From Dysidea avara (taxonomy: Eukaryota > Porifera > Demospongiae > Dictyoceratida > Dysideidae), in NCBI RefSeq assembly GCF_963678975.1, contig NC_089275.1, forward strand, positions 14,043,682 to 14,107,681: a stretch of 64,000 nucleotides of DNA. Direction: 5' to 3'. Position numbers and translations under genes: made by a program. The notes beneath the pieces were generated by a model. That model was not told where the DNA came from. It did no database searches and saw only the letters and a program-made list of their open reading frames with translations. Shown here piece after piece: positions 9,911-20,401 of the stretch (the first letter of the stretch is position 1; each line of letters opens with the position of its first letter).

Positions 9911-12900
9911 TCAGTTTTCATTATAATATTCTATCTCAGCTTTATCGTTGAAATTCACAGTGGAAGGCCTAACAACAAATTCATTCTCTTCAACATAACA
10001 CTGTGATGCTCCTTGCCAATAAAGTTCTTGGATTTCGTACTTCTTGGTGTTGTCATGGTGATCATTACTAGCTGCAACATGGATCCTCCATACTCTAGAA
10101 TTAACCTTCTTGTAACGTTGATAGCTGACAAATGCCAGTAGAAAAGCAAATAGTAGCAGAATTACACCTCCAACGACAGTAAAAGTAATGATCAGTTTCC
10201 TATGTTCATCATTATCATCATCACCTGATTCACTAGTTGGGTTTATAAATTGGGATGTCTTATTGTTAGCCACATAGATCTGTCCACCATATTCAATTTC
10301 AATATCTGTATCGGTAAATGTGCTTATAGCATCTGTTACATCTTCTTCACTGTCAGATTGAACAAAAAACACAACCACAATACTGCCGCTGGCTATTGAA
10401 ATATTATAGATTGTGACATCTGGGAGGATATCAGTGAGTTGACTCTCAACAGAAGTAATAAATGATGCTTCATCACTACCAACTACAGTGTCAAAGTCAG
10501 CATCCAATACAAAGCCCATCTTGGCTGAAGAATATACAGTGATTGTTATACTGTAATCTGCTCCAGTGACAGTAATGTCAGAGTCTGGATTAGTAAATGC
10601 AGTGAAATACATCACATAACTCCCAGCAGAACTTATCAACACATCACTAAATGAAGCAGTAGCATCAGTACTGTCAAATTCAGCAGTCCATTCAAGTCCA
10701 GTTGATGATCCACTGGTAGTCTTTAGCTCTAATTTAGCAAACCATCTTCTACCTCTCCATCCGAGATTAGCAACCCTTTCTAAAATTCCTGTGTCTAGCA
10801 GCTCAACTATGGGATATGGTGAAATTTCTATTGTAGTGCTGCCAGATTGAGAGCCCTGAACAATGCTTATTATCAATTCTCTTTCTGAAACATCAAATGG
10901 AGCAGTGTCCACAGTAAATCCAACTGGTGGATCAGTAATTGTGAAAGTAAGAACATAACCAAACCCAGGATGAGTAATTGAAATGTCAGTAAGATTAGCA
11001 TACCCTCCAATGAAGGTGACCTCTGTATCAGGCATCACTTGAACACTGTTCTGACCAGTGCTGGTTAGATTTATAGATGCCACCCATGGATCACCTACTC
11101 CAAGATTAGTAACTACTTCTCCATAATTATCATACACAACAAGGATTGGAGTAGGAGTCAGTGACAATCCCTCAATGCCACCTACTGGCTGAGAGAGTAA
11201 CTGTAACTCATTTGGAATGGTTAGTGTAAAGGAGCCACTGTCTTCAGTTTCTTCAGCGCTTTGCATTTCTGAAAACGTCAGTGTACCATTCTCAACTTCT
11301 CCTGGTTGTGGACCACCTGTATCTGGTGTTGCTCGTACACCACCAGTAGGATCTACTGGTGGTTCCACTGGCTGCTGCATATCAGCAGATAATATAGATA
11401 CATTGAGTAGTACTTCCAATAAACCGGTTTGAATAGCCTCAGCGATCATAGTAGTGGCATTAACAAGAATTTCAAACTCTACAAAATTTTGGTCAGTAGT
11501 GATGGTTTCATTTGTTGTATCATTTTCATTATTGATAGAAGTTTCAGGTGGATTTCCAATCTCTATTTCCACAGAAACACTCGCTGTCTGTCGTTTTCGG
11601 TTGCTAGCTTCAGATATGACATTCACCACTTTAATTCTGCTCTCGTCAATACCAAGCAGTGTTGCAAGATTAAAAACCAAATTCTCTTCGAAAAATTCGT
11701 CAACTGTTACAGGAGCAAGGTTAATTGCCAGCTGGATTACAGGAGAAGTTCTTACAGTGATGGGTGTATTGCCACGAAGGATGAAGTACAATCTTTTATC
11801 AGATCTCTCATAAAAGTTAGACCCTGCTGGATCATCAAGTGTGGGAAGAAACTGATCATCTGGTAAACTGGGATCTTTTGAATTATACAAAAGCTCTCCA
11901 TTGCTATCTACTTCAACATTGGTTGGATTAACATAAGTGTCTCCATAGTACACATCCAATCTTTGTGGATTGGTATACACAAAGGCAATTCTGATGGCGT
12001 CACTCTCTTCGGCATACAATAAATGAAATCTCATGTTTTGTGGGTTTGTACTGGATAGAGCTATTTCATAATTCAATCCTGGAGCAATGATGCCATAAAA
12101 TGTTGAGATCCTTTCTTGACAAGTGTAGCCACCACACCATCCATGATCTTGTGGTCCATTTAGTAAGTCAATAAATCCATTAGCAGCCAGAGCAAATGGT
12201 GACAACCTTCGCACTTCTGTGTCTTCATCTAAACTTTCAAAAATAAACATTAGATGATCTAGACCACTACATGAATATGCATTCCACTGGGACATCCATG
12301 TGCAGTTGGACTCAGATCTGTTACCACCTCTCACAATTCCTTTCAGAGGAAACAGATCATCTACTTCAATTGGTAAACCAATGCTTGGATCAGCAATTAA
12401 TACTCTGGGTATACGGTAATCTCCTAGACCTCTTCTGGGATCTCCATCCCATTCAAACTCTGCTTGTGATATAATTGTCCCATCAGGACCAGAGTTCAAC
12501 AGTGATCCATCCATATCCTTTATAAGAATATGTTTCTGTGCATCACAGTCTAGGTCAACACAGTCAGAAGGATTTACACTACCAAGATTGGGCATATGAT
12601 TATAGTACAAACAGTTGTCATCAACATTAAACAGCTTGGTGTTGGATGCATAAGTAGGATGCTGGCAGTCTTCACTGTTGGGATTGCTCACAATTGCAAT
12701 ATCGCATACAGAGCCACGTGTACCAAAATTAGCGAAAGTCACTCCATCTAAGGTAGTCAAACCACTAATGGCGGGATATGAAGCAACTGAAGCCCAAGAA
12801 GATAAAGAGAAGTGTCCTGGACCAGACAAGAAGCTAGAAAGTATCAGTCCAATATGGCCACCACCTGGTGCTACCATGGGAGAAAATGATATAGGGTGAG

Positions 12901-15900
12901 ATGCTACTTCAGGAATAATATTATCATCATCTGTTAAGAAATATGAACTAGCACCAATAATTACATTGTTTACAATTTTCACTTGCTTTGTGGATGTTTG
13001 ATGCGTTAAAGCACTTGGAGAATACACATTTATTAATATGGCTGCCTTGTTATCAACTAAGATATTGTGCTGCATGAAAACCCCTGATTGACTGTATGTG
13101 AATATTCCATAGTGATAACAGCTGTAGATTATGAAGTGACTGATCTGTAAGCATTGAGGGAGCCCATCATCATAAACAACATGTACTCCATGTAATGTGG
13201 AATGGGCCACATTTCCTTCCCATCGAGGTGTACCATTAACTACTGGAGAATCACATGGCTCACCATCAACATGGAAACCAACTTTTCCACCACCTGCAGC
13301 TGCATTTCCAATTAGCACTAAGTTAGTAGTACCAATGAGCTCAAAATTAGGAGTCCACTCAATATTCTGAGGATCATCAATGCCACGATAAGTTCCAGGA
13401 AATATAGCTACAGTTGCCATTGTCTTTTCCAGTGTGTGATCTGATCCTTGTAAAATTACTGAAGGACCAACTGTACTATGAATGACATTATCAGAGATCA
13501 ATACATTGTCTGATCCAAATACACCAATACCAGAGTTGTAACCATCATGAATACTGCTTCTTCTAATGTATGTGATTTCAGAATCAGCTGCAATCATTCT
13601 TGTGTTGAGTACAGCAAATGAATAACGTGGGTCAAATGAATCTGAGTGTCCTTCTTGTCCACAATTGCTGATTTCCACTCCATCCAACTGAGCATTTCCA
13701 ACAAGTCTTACTGAATAGGCATTTGTATATGAGCCAACAAGTATTCTGCATCCAAAAGCTTGGTCATCTGTTGCAACAAAATCTCCACTTTGTATTTTGA
13801 TATTTCTTGTTAAGAGACCTACTTCAGCTCTCTGTATGACTGTGTGGCCATCTATACTAGTCTCTTCACCCAGGTGTTTATAACTTATAGTGCCATTTAA
13901 TGTGATGTTGTTGCCTGATATAGCAAGAATCTGAAACTTTTCTGTATGTAACATTTCATAAGAAGTTGATGCTATCACTATCTCTTCGCCTATGTTCCAG
14001 TCTGTAGTGTCAACCACTTCTATTGTGTCAGATCCTGGAAACACTGTTTGGTTTAAATGTGTCCAAATGACCAACCTTTCCTGGCCATGGAGAGAAAGTT
14101 GACCAAATACTCCAATTGCTTTTGCTCCTAGGATGGGACCAAAGGGTGGTAGAATGTATTCTGGTGAAGATTGAGTTCCGTATAAAATGAAAGTGGCCAC
14201 GTTTTGAAAGGGATTTGTCTGTGAACCTACCACCAATCTTCCCCCGTCTATCAATATGTTATCTACTTCAATTGTGTGATTGAGAGCATCTAAGAGTTCT
14301 AGACCACCACATATTGTAATGTTTTTCAGTCTTGGGATTGGTATGTCAATAATGACATACATTGTACAGTTAATGTAAACACTGTCACCTTCTTGAGGGA
14401 GCTGTTCTCCTTCCCAGATTGCAGCGTCCGACCAATTTTGTGTAACATTTGGAGTACCAGGAGGAAGAGTGGGTGGTGGAGTTGGTGGAATGCAGTTTTG
14501 ATAGAAGCAGCGGAATGATATAAAGATAATAGAAAACTGAGCTCCACCAGGTTGACCTTTAACCAGAAACGTTAGAAAATAAGATTCATCAATGTACCAG
14601 TCACCAGTACTATGAATAACAGGATCTGGCCTTGTGCTGGTTGCATTCTGTATTCTCCCATTAATATTAATCCCATCTACTCTTTGTGAAAAATTATAGC
14701 TGATCCAAAAGTACTCATTTTCTTCTAAACCAGAAACGATCATAGTATAAGATATGTTTGTTAAGTGCCCACCATCATCCCATCTTATGACATACTCAAG
14801 TCCCTTAGGAATTATAGCCATGTAACCAGATGGGCCTGTAAGCCTTGTTAAGGCATAATCTAAATCAGTTGTTCCATATTCATTAGTCAGAAATATTGTC
14901 CTGGTTGATATAGATGATGGTGTCACACTGTTTATGGCTATCCTTACAAAATCAACTGTGGCATCACATACACTGCTGTTGATTTCTGAGTTGCTGCTGG
15001 CCTCATTTAGAGTACAACTATCATGTGGGAGTACACCACTATAAGGGACTAGTGAACCATTAACAATACCAAGCAGAGAACCATCTAAATCTCTATGTAC
15101 ATGTTCATAGTTCCATTGCCATTCTGAAAGATTTGGAGAATCAATGTATGTAATTTTTTCATATCTTGTTAGGTAGCCACCTTGAAAGTCTCTACAGTGT
15201 GAACATGCTAGTATGGCTGAACAACCTGCTCTATCGAAATTTACAAAAGTTACATTTGAGACTGTTAGGTGATATGAATGTGGTGCTGTAAATCCAGATA
15301 CAGAACAGAAATCAGGATCATCTGAGTTTAGGTCACTGTGGCCAACAATGAGTACGTCTTTAACTAGTGGTCCTCGCTCACCCCATTTTCCAACATTTTC
15401 TGTTATCTCAACACCAGCAAGTTGGTTGTCTAACATTGTAGAATTTATTACTTGCAGTGCCCCAACTGTTTCATGAAATTCTACACCTCGATCATTCTTC
15501 CATGCTAAAAATCTGTTAAAGACAGCAGGTTCATCATCTCCACCATCACATGCACCATTAACTTTAGGGAAGTACGTTTGAAACACCCACAAACCATACC
15601 AACCCATTGAGTGTGCACTGTTATCATCAAATTCTCCTAGAGGGACATTTTGTGGGCATATTGCAGTTGTGAATGATGGACCACTGGGATGCCTCTCCAA
15701 TCGATACCAAAAGCCAAAATGGCTACCACCAGCAGCTGCATTTCTTCTTACTGTATTGTTTGGGTTGACGACCCAGAAAGTAGCAGGTGTTACATCAACA
15801 TTTAGTAAACTACTGGAACCTCTCACAAACACACCAAGGTTATCTTGAATGATCGTACCAACCTCTACTCCATCTTCTAAAAAGTAAGCATGTCCCATTA

Positions 15901-18900
15901 TATTATAAGCAACATTCCTCTCAACTAACAAATTGTTAACAGCATGTACGGTGACAGCTCTGTTGAAAGTGTGGTGGATACCACATCCCCTCACGTATGA
16001 TCCAGTAACATCTCCATTGAGATGGAAATGTATTGGATATCGACCAAGTCTGAATGCTTGTCCAGCATGAGTTACCTCAACATATTCAATTCTTCCAGTT
16101 ACTAAATGTTTATCTATCACTGGTGCATGCAACATGATTTGGCCTCCAAATTGATCACTTCCTGTTTCTTCTCCAAACCGTCCCTGGAAACAAGTCTGCA
16201 CATCAAATTGGCCAGGCCTGAACTCTTCTGGACATGCTGGTATTGTAGTCACCCATTCTTCAATCCTGTTACCTCTGAATATCACATTTCTGGTCAAGTA
16301 ACCTACTTCAGCACTAGTGTCAATGTATTGTTCAGCTATTGTCTGTTTAACTGACAAATGTTGGTACTGCAGTGGAGGACTAATGGTTAACACAGTCCTT
16401 GACCCATCAATAGCAGCGATTTCCACTTCTTCATTTTCCCTTTGACTATAGCTAGTTGATGCTATGACAATTTTTCCACCAACTTCCCATGGTACAGCTT
16501 CTTGTAAAGTAATCATGGTATCTCCAGGATCTGCAGTAACATCAAGTTTAGTCCATGTTACGTTGAGTGGAATGCCATGCAGATCCAGTGTGCCATGACG
16601 AACAGCCAATGTCTTAGCACCATACAAAGGTAATTCAGTAGACAGAACATGGCCATAAAGGACTATTTCTGCTTTATGAGTGAAGGGCTCATCTTCAGTT
16701 CCCACTTGTAAAGATCCATTATCTGTGATCAGTACAAACTGAGTATGCAAGCTGACATCTTGAGTATCAAGGAACATCACAGTCCCTCCTTGAATGAGAA
16801 GAAATGACAAGATGGGAGTATGTATATCAAGTGCTAAAGTCTGTCCTTTTGGTACAACTACAAAATCACCTTCCACTGGTGGTGATTCTCCTCCCCAAGT
16901 GTACGTAGAACTCCACAAATCTACGTAGAAAAATGTTAGCCCACCAGTCACAGCAAAGTTTCCTTCAACTTCAACCAATACTTCAGCCTTGACAGTTCTG
17001 CCAATGGCACCAGTTTGGCAGGTAATTGTTGAATCATTCAGCGAGATGACAGAACACACTACTTCACTGATAGTTACATTAGCACTTGGTGAAAATCCAC
17101 TACCTGTTATTGTTAATGTAGTTCCTCCAGCTGTTCCTCCCATTAGTGGATAAATACTGGTCACTTGTGGTGTTAGGCTGTCCATGTAGGTGTACCCATC
17201 TTGTATTACAGTATTAGTACTGATGTCAGTCACAGTAACATCACAGACTACATCTGATCCAGGGTAGGTATAACTTGGTACTTCACAATTTAACATGGTT
17301 AAACTAGGAGGATCATTAGTAGGAATACAGGATTGATTGCAGATTATTACAAAGGTGGAAGCTGGATCAAATCCCACACCATAGACAGTAAAAATATTTA
17401 TGCCAGCAAAACTTCCTTGCATTGGTGACACTGTGGAGATTGTTAGCACATACATAAAGTCAACATCTCCTACAGCAAATCCTACACCAGATACTAAGAC
17501 ATTAACCTTATAAGATCCAGCAAGTGCCGGTGCCAAGGTGCAACTAATCTCTGTTATTGATGCATCATAGATAACACATTCAGCACCTCCAATAGTGACC
17601 ACATTATCTGAAGAAATAGCAGCAAACAAATCTCCAGTAATAGTTACATTGTCTCCACCTTGACCTGATGTGGGAGTTATGGATATTATCTGTGGAGAAT
17701 TTTCTACTGTGCTATAATTGTATGTAGCAGTAGGGAAGACCACATCATTGACTGTAACTGTTACTGTGTTGTACATATCAGTTTGTGGAGGCACAATACA
17801 CTGAACCACAGAGTAATTGCTATACAAAACTTGGCACTCTTGCTCACCAATGAGCACACTAATGTTAGTAGTCTCATTAGAAAATCCGCTACCCATGATT
17901 ACTATGGTGTTGCCACCCTCAATACTGCCAGTGGATGGATCAAGTGATGTCAGTTGAACCACACTTGTTACTATAAGAGATGCAGTGAACATAGCCTCAC
18001 CAGAAGATGTGGTAACTCTCAAAGTGTAATTTCCTGCTGGAATAGGATGAAGTGTACAAATGATAGACAAGTTAGATATATCTATGACATCACAAGAGTA
18101 GTATCCAACCATCACATTATATGGTGAAAGAGGTAGGAAGTTATCAAATGTAAGTGTTAAATTGATGGGAGTGTCACCATAAAAGCTGTTAGGGTCTACT
18201 GAGGAGATTGTCGGTGTGGATGACAAGGAGTAATTGAAGTAACATGAGGATAGCCCACACCTAGCTTCTAGTCCATTAGTGGTTACCACTACTGCAGCCT
18301 GGAATTCTTCTGCCGATCCAGAATACACTGGAATATTGCAAACGATATTGGTGTAGTTGAAAAACTGTATCCCACATATATTTCCATCAATGTCCACTGT
18401 TGTGGTATCAAGAAATCCTGATCCTGTGATTGAAAGTTCTTGGTTTCCATGGATAGAACCAAATTGTGGAGTGTAATCATCAATAATTGAATGGAAAAGG
18501 ATTTTTCTATTAACTTCATCATTTATAGCAACTAGAGCATATCCGATGCCAGATACTGATACCTCCACTGGCAGTGGTTCATTTATTGGCATGGTAGTAT
18601 TTTCTGTAATACAGTCAATCCAGGAAACATTAAAGTCAATAACAGTGCAATCATAGTCTCCTATTTTCACTGTGTTTTCCTCATATGAATTAGAAAATCC
18701 TTCACCAATAATATTGATTGTATCTTGAATGGTAGCATTCAGAGGGTTGATAGCAGTTACTATTGGAGTAGCACAGGTTAGGTATGCAAAAGTAACAAAA
18801 TCAGGAAATGATGCACCCTCACAAGATGGTGATCCTGATCCTGACCCATATAATACTGACCTTTCATCTCTCTCATCCGCAATGTAATGCTCTGCACAGT

Positions 18901-20401
18901 AATCTCCAATCATTATTGTTACTGGGAATGTAAGTTCAATTTCTTCTTCAACAATAACTTTCCCTTTAAGTTGAGTAAAAATATCAAAATCACTGGCAAA
19001 ATAGTATATGCCAGGCTCTGAAAAGGTGTATTTGAAACTTCCATCTTCCACACGGCTAGTTCTAAATCCCTGACCATCATAGACACTGCTGGAGCCACTA
19101 GCAACCTGGAATAGATCAAGTGTAATTCCACCACGCCATGTCCACTCAACAGTATCTCCTGCTTGTAGTACAACAACTGATGGGTCCCAGACTAAAGTGG
19201 AATTTATCACTGCAACTTGTACAGCAACAGTCTTGGAAGTGCTGCCAGTAATACACTCTATACTAGTTGTGTTAGCAGCAGTAACATTACATGGAATGTC
19301 ACCAATTGTGACATTAATTTCATATAATTCTGTGGTAAAACCATCTCCTAAAATGGTAATCAACGTTCCTCCAAGAAGTGAGCCAATTGCTGGGCTTACT
19401 GAATGAACTTGAAGCTGATAAGATACAGGAGGATATAAGAATTCTGAACTATTAGTGATGGAAGATTCTTGAACTCCAAACCCAACTCCATTGACAAGCA
19501 CAAAGACTGGATAAGTGCTCTTCTCTTGTGGTGGAGCTATACAATTGATAGTGATGTTGCTGTATGTCACCACTTCACAATCCAATCCATTTATTGTGAT
19601 ACTAACATTGGATTCATTCACTGATGCAAATCGATTACCAGATATAAAACCAGCAAATCCTGACCCACTTATAGTGATGTTGGTCTCTGTATGTACAAAT
19701 AGTTGATAAGGTGAAATATCGGTTATTACAGGGGTGGATGCAGTTGAATACTGAAAACCATTTTCAATAACTGTTGTAATGCCATTAACATAGATAGTAA
19801 TATTAACCAAACCTTCTGGATGAGGACCACTCAGGCAAGCAACATGTGTGTTATTTGACTTGATAATGGTACAGATTACACCATCAAGCCAGATGGCAAG
19901 ACCTTCAGCAAAAGTATCCAATATATCTGACTCGTTAAAAAAATGTGTATTAGCAAACTTTCTGATGATGTAGGAAATGTCTTGTTCATCAACATCGGGA
20001 AAGCCCTCACCTTGTATGGTGACTAGTGTGCCCCCTCCTATACTACCATCACTGTATTCATATACACCATCAATAGTCAGTGTATATTCAAATGTAGTAT
20101 TGCCAATTGCAAATCCTTTAGATTCAATTAGGGCATATACATCATATGTACCAGCTGCATTTGTACCAGCCATACATGAAATAAAACTGTCATTGTACTC
20201 CAGTATGTAACAAGGAGCATCACCTATTGTCACACTTGTGACATTTGGAGTAAAATCACTACCAGTAATATTAACGATAGTTCCAGCTTGACCAGATTTT
20301 GGAGAAATGAAATCTACAGTTGGAGTCATATTCACTGAGAAAAAGAAACTACAGTTGTCATTTTTGCATGATGATGGGTTTTTATTGATTATCACCTCAA
20401 C
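9911..20401 (-). CDS. Gene A exon 21: giant terminal exon, IPT cluster, G8, beta-helix, membrane anchor
   Basis: A single 10,491-nt exon of 3,496 codons plus TGA. It starts at the acceptor TCACAG with VEVIINKNPSSC. Eleven IPT domains run from about 20310 to 16950; the fourth carries a cupredoxin-like insertion at about 19200-18945. G8 domains begin near 16930 (WSSTYTWGGESPP) and 14435 (NWSDAAIWEGEQLP). Each is followed by right-handed beta-helix (PbH1) sequence; the GxxxDNxxHxxxGxxxxL-like patterns lie at 16100-15500 and 13750-13050. An RKRQ basic site lies near 11600. The membrane helix is at about 10195-10123 and the tail ends EIEYYNEN. Many N-glycosylation sequons suit an extracellular coat protein. 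Confidence 0.97.
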   Translation of the reverse strand, partial: VEVIINKNPSSCKNDNCSFFFSVNMTPTVDFISPKSGQAGTIVNITGSDFTPNVTSVTIGDAPCYILEYNDSFISCMAGTNAAGTYDVYALIESKGFAIGNTTFEYTLTIDGVYEYSDGSIGGGTLVTIQGEGFPDVDEQDISYIIRKFANTHFFNESDILDTFAEGLAIWLDGVICTIIKSNNTHVACLSGPHPEGLVNITIYVNGITTVIENGFQYSTASTPVITDISPYQLFVHTETNITISGSGFAGFISGNRFASVNESNVSITINGLDCEVVTYSNITINCIAPPQEKSTYPVFVLVNGVGFGVQESSITNSSEFLYPPVSYQLQVHSVSPAIGSLLGGTLITILGDGFTTELYEINVTIGDIPCNVTAANTTSIECITGSTSKTVAVQVAVINSTLVWDPSVVVLQAGDTVEWTWRGGITLDLFQVASGSSSVYDGQGFRTSRVEDGSFKYTFSEPGIYYFASDFDIFTQLKGKVIVEEEIELTFPVTIMIGDYCAEHYIADERDERSVLYGSGSGSPSCEGASFPDFVTFAYLTCATPIVTAINPLNATIQDTINIIGEGFSNSYEENTVKIGDYDCTVIDFNVSWIDCITENTTMPINEPLPVEVSVSGIGYALVAINDEVNRKILFHSIIDDYTPQFGSIHGNQELSITGSGFLDTTTVDIDGNICGIQFFNYTNIVCNIPVYSGSAEEFQAAVVVTTNGLEARCGLSSCYFNYSLSSTPTISSVDPNSFYGDTPINLTLTFDNFLPLSPYNVMVGYYSCDVIDISNLSIICTLHPIPAGNYTLRVTTSSGEAMFTASLIVTSVVQLTSLDPSTGSIEGGNTIVIMGSGFSNETTNISVLIGEQECQVLYSNYSVVQCIVPPQTDMYNTVTVTVNDVVFPTATYNYSTVENSPQIISITPTSGQGGDNVTITGDLFAAISSDNVVTIGGAECVIYDASITEISCTLAPALAGSYKVNVLVSGVGFAVGDVDFMYVLTISTVSPMQGSFAGINIFTVYGVGFDPASTFVIICNQSCIPTNDPPSLTMLNCEVPSYTYPGSDVVCDVTVTDISTNTVIQDGYTYMDSLTPQVTSIYPLMGGTAGGTTLTITGSGFSPSANVTISEVVCSVISLNDSTITCQTGAIGRTVKAEVLVEVEGNFAVTGGLTFFYVDLWSSTYTWGGESPPVEGDFVVVPKGQTLALDIHTPILSFLLIQGGTVMFLDTQDVSLHTQFVLITDNGSLQVGTEDEPFTHKAEIVLYGHVLSTELPLYGAKTLAVRHGTLDLHGIPLNVTWTKLDVTADPGDTMITLQEAVPWEVGGKIVIASTSYSQRENEEVEIAAIDGSRTVLTISPPLQYQHLSVKQTIAEQYIDTSAEVGYLTRNVIFRGNRIEEWVTTIPACPEEFRPGQFDVQTCFQGRFGEETGSDQFGGQIMLHAPVIDKHLVTGRIEYVEVTHAGQAFRLGRYPIHFHLNGDVTGSYVRGCGIHHTFNRAVTVHAVNNLLVERNVAYNIMGHAYFLEDGVEVGTIIQDNLGVFVRGSSSLLNVDVTPATFWVVNPNNTVRRNAAAGGSHFGFWYRLERHPSGPSFTTAICPQNVPLGEFDDNSAHSMGWYGLWVFQTYFPKVNGACDGGDDEPAVFNRFLAWKNDRGVEFHETVGALQVINSTMLDNQLAGVEITENVGKWGERGPLVKDVLIVGHSDLNSDDPDFCSVSGFTAPHSYHLTVSNVTFVNFDRAGCSAILACSHCRDFQGGYLTRYEKITYIDSPNLSEWQWNYEHVHRDLDGSLLGIVNGSLVPYSGVLPHDSCTLNEASSNSEINSSVCDATVDFVRIAINSVTPSSISTRTIFLTNEYGTTDLDYALTRLTGPSGYMAIIPKGLEYVIRWDDGGHLTNISYTMIVSGLEENEYFWISYNFSQRVDGININGRIQNATSTRPDPVIHSTGDWYIDESYFLTFLVKGQPGGAQFSIIFISFRCFYQNCIPPTPPPTLPPGTPNVTQNWSDAAIWEGEQLPQEGDSVYINCTMYVIIDIPIPRLKNITICGGLELLDALNHTIEVDNILIDGGRLVVGSQTNPFQNVATFILYGTQSSPEYILPPFGPILGAKAIGVFGQLSLHGQERLVIWTHLNQTVFPGSDTIEVVDTTDWNIGEEIVIASTSYEMLHTEKFQILAISGNNITLNGTISYKHLGEETSIDGHTVIQRAEVGLLTRNIKIQSGDFVATDDQAFGCRILVGSYTNAYSVRLVGNAQLDGVEISNCGQEGHSDSFDPRYSFAVLNTRMIAADSEITYIRRSSIHDGYNSGIGVFGSDNVLISDNVIHSTVGPSVILQGSDHTLEKTMATVAIFPGTYRGIDDPQNIEWTPNFELIGTTNLVLIGNAAAGGGKVGFHVDGEPCDSPVVNGTPRWEGNVAHSTLHGVHVVYDDGLPQCLQISHFIIYSCYHYGIFTYSQSGVFMQHNILVDNKAAILINVYSPSALTHQTSTKQVKIVNNVIIGASSYFLTDDDNIIPEVASHPISFSPMVAPGGGHIGLILSSFLSGPGHFSLSSWASVASYPAISGLTTLDGVTFANFGTRGSVCDIAIVSNPNSEDCQHPTYASNTKLFNVDDNCLYYNHMPNLGSVNPSDCVDLDCDAQKHILIKDMDGSLLNSGPDGTIISQAEFEWDGDPRRGLGDYRIPRVLIADPSIGLPIEVDDLFPLKGIVRGGNRSESNCTWMSQWNAYSCSGLDHLMFIFESLDEDTEVRRLSPFALAANGFIDLLNGPQDHGWCGGYTCQERISTFYGIIAPGLNYEIALSSTNPQNMRFHLLYAEESDAIRIAFVYTNPQRLDVYYGDTYVNPTNVEVDSNGELLYNSKDPSLPDDQFLPTLDDPAGSNFYERSDKRLYFILRGNTPITVRTSPVIQLAINLAPVTVDEFFEENLVFNLATLLGIDESRIKVVNVISEASNRKRQTASVSVEIEIGNPPETSINNENDTTNETITTDQNFVEFEILVNATTMIAEAIQTGLLEVLLNVSILSADMQQPVEPPVDPTGGVRATPDTGGPQPGEVENGTLTFSEMQSAEETEDSGSFTLTIPNELQLLSQPVGGIEGLSLTPTPILVVYDNYGEVVTNLGVGDPWVASINLTSTGQNSVQVMPDTEVTFIGGYANLTDISITHPGFGYVLTFTITDPPVGFTVDTAPFDVSERELIISIVQGSQSGSTTIEISPYPIVELLDTGILERVANLGWRGRRWFAKLELKTTSGSSTGLEWTAEFDSTDATASFSDVLISSAGSYVMYFTAFTNPDSDITVTGADYSITITVYSSAKMGFVLDADFDTVVGSDEASFITSVESQLTDILPDVTIYNISIASGSIVVVFFVQSDSEEDVTDAISTFTDTDIEIEYGGQIYVANNKTSQFINPTSESGDDDNDEHRKLIITFTVVGGVILLLFAFLLAFVSYQRYKKVNSRVWRIHVAASNDHHDNTKKYEIQELYWQGASQCYVEENEFVVRPSTVNFNDKAEIEYYNEN

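Noticed and set aside
11217..20210. Many plus-strand frames antisense to gene A's last exon
   Set aside because: They are shadows of a strongly coding minus strand with clear IPT, G8 and beta-helix homology. The same holds for 40277-49264 against gene B.
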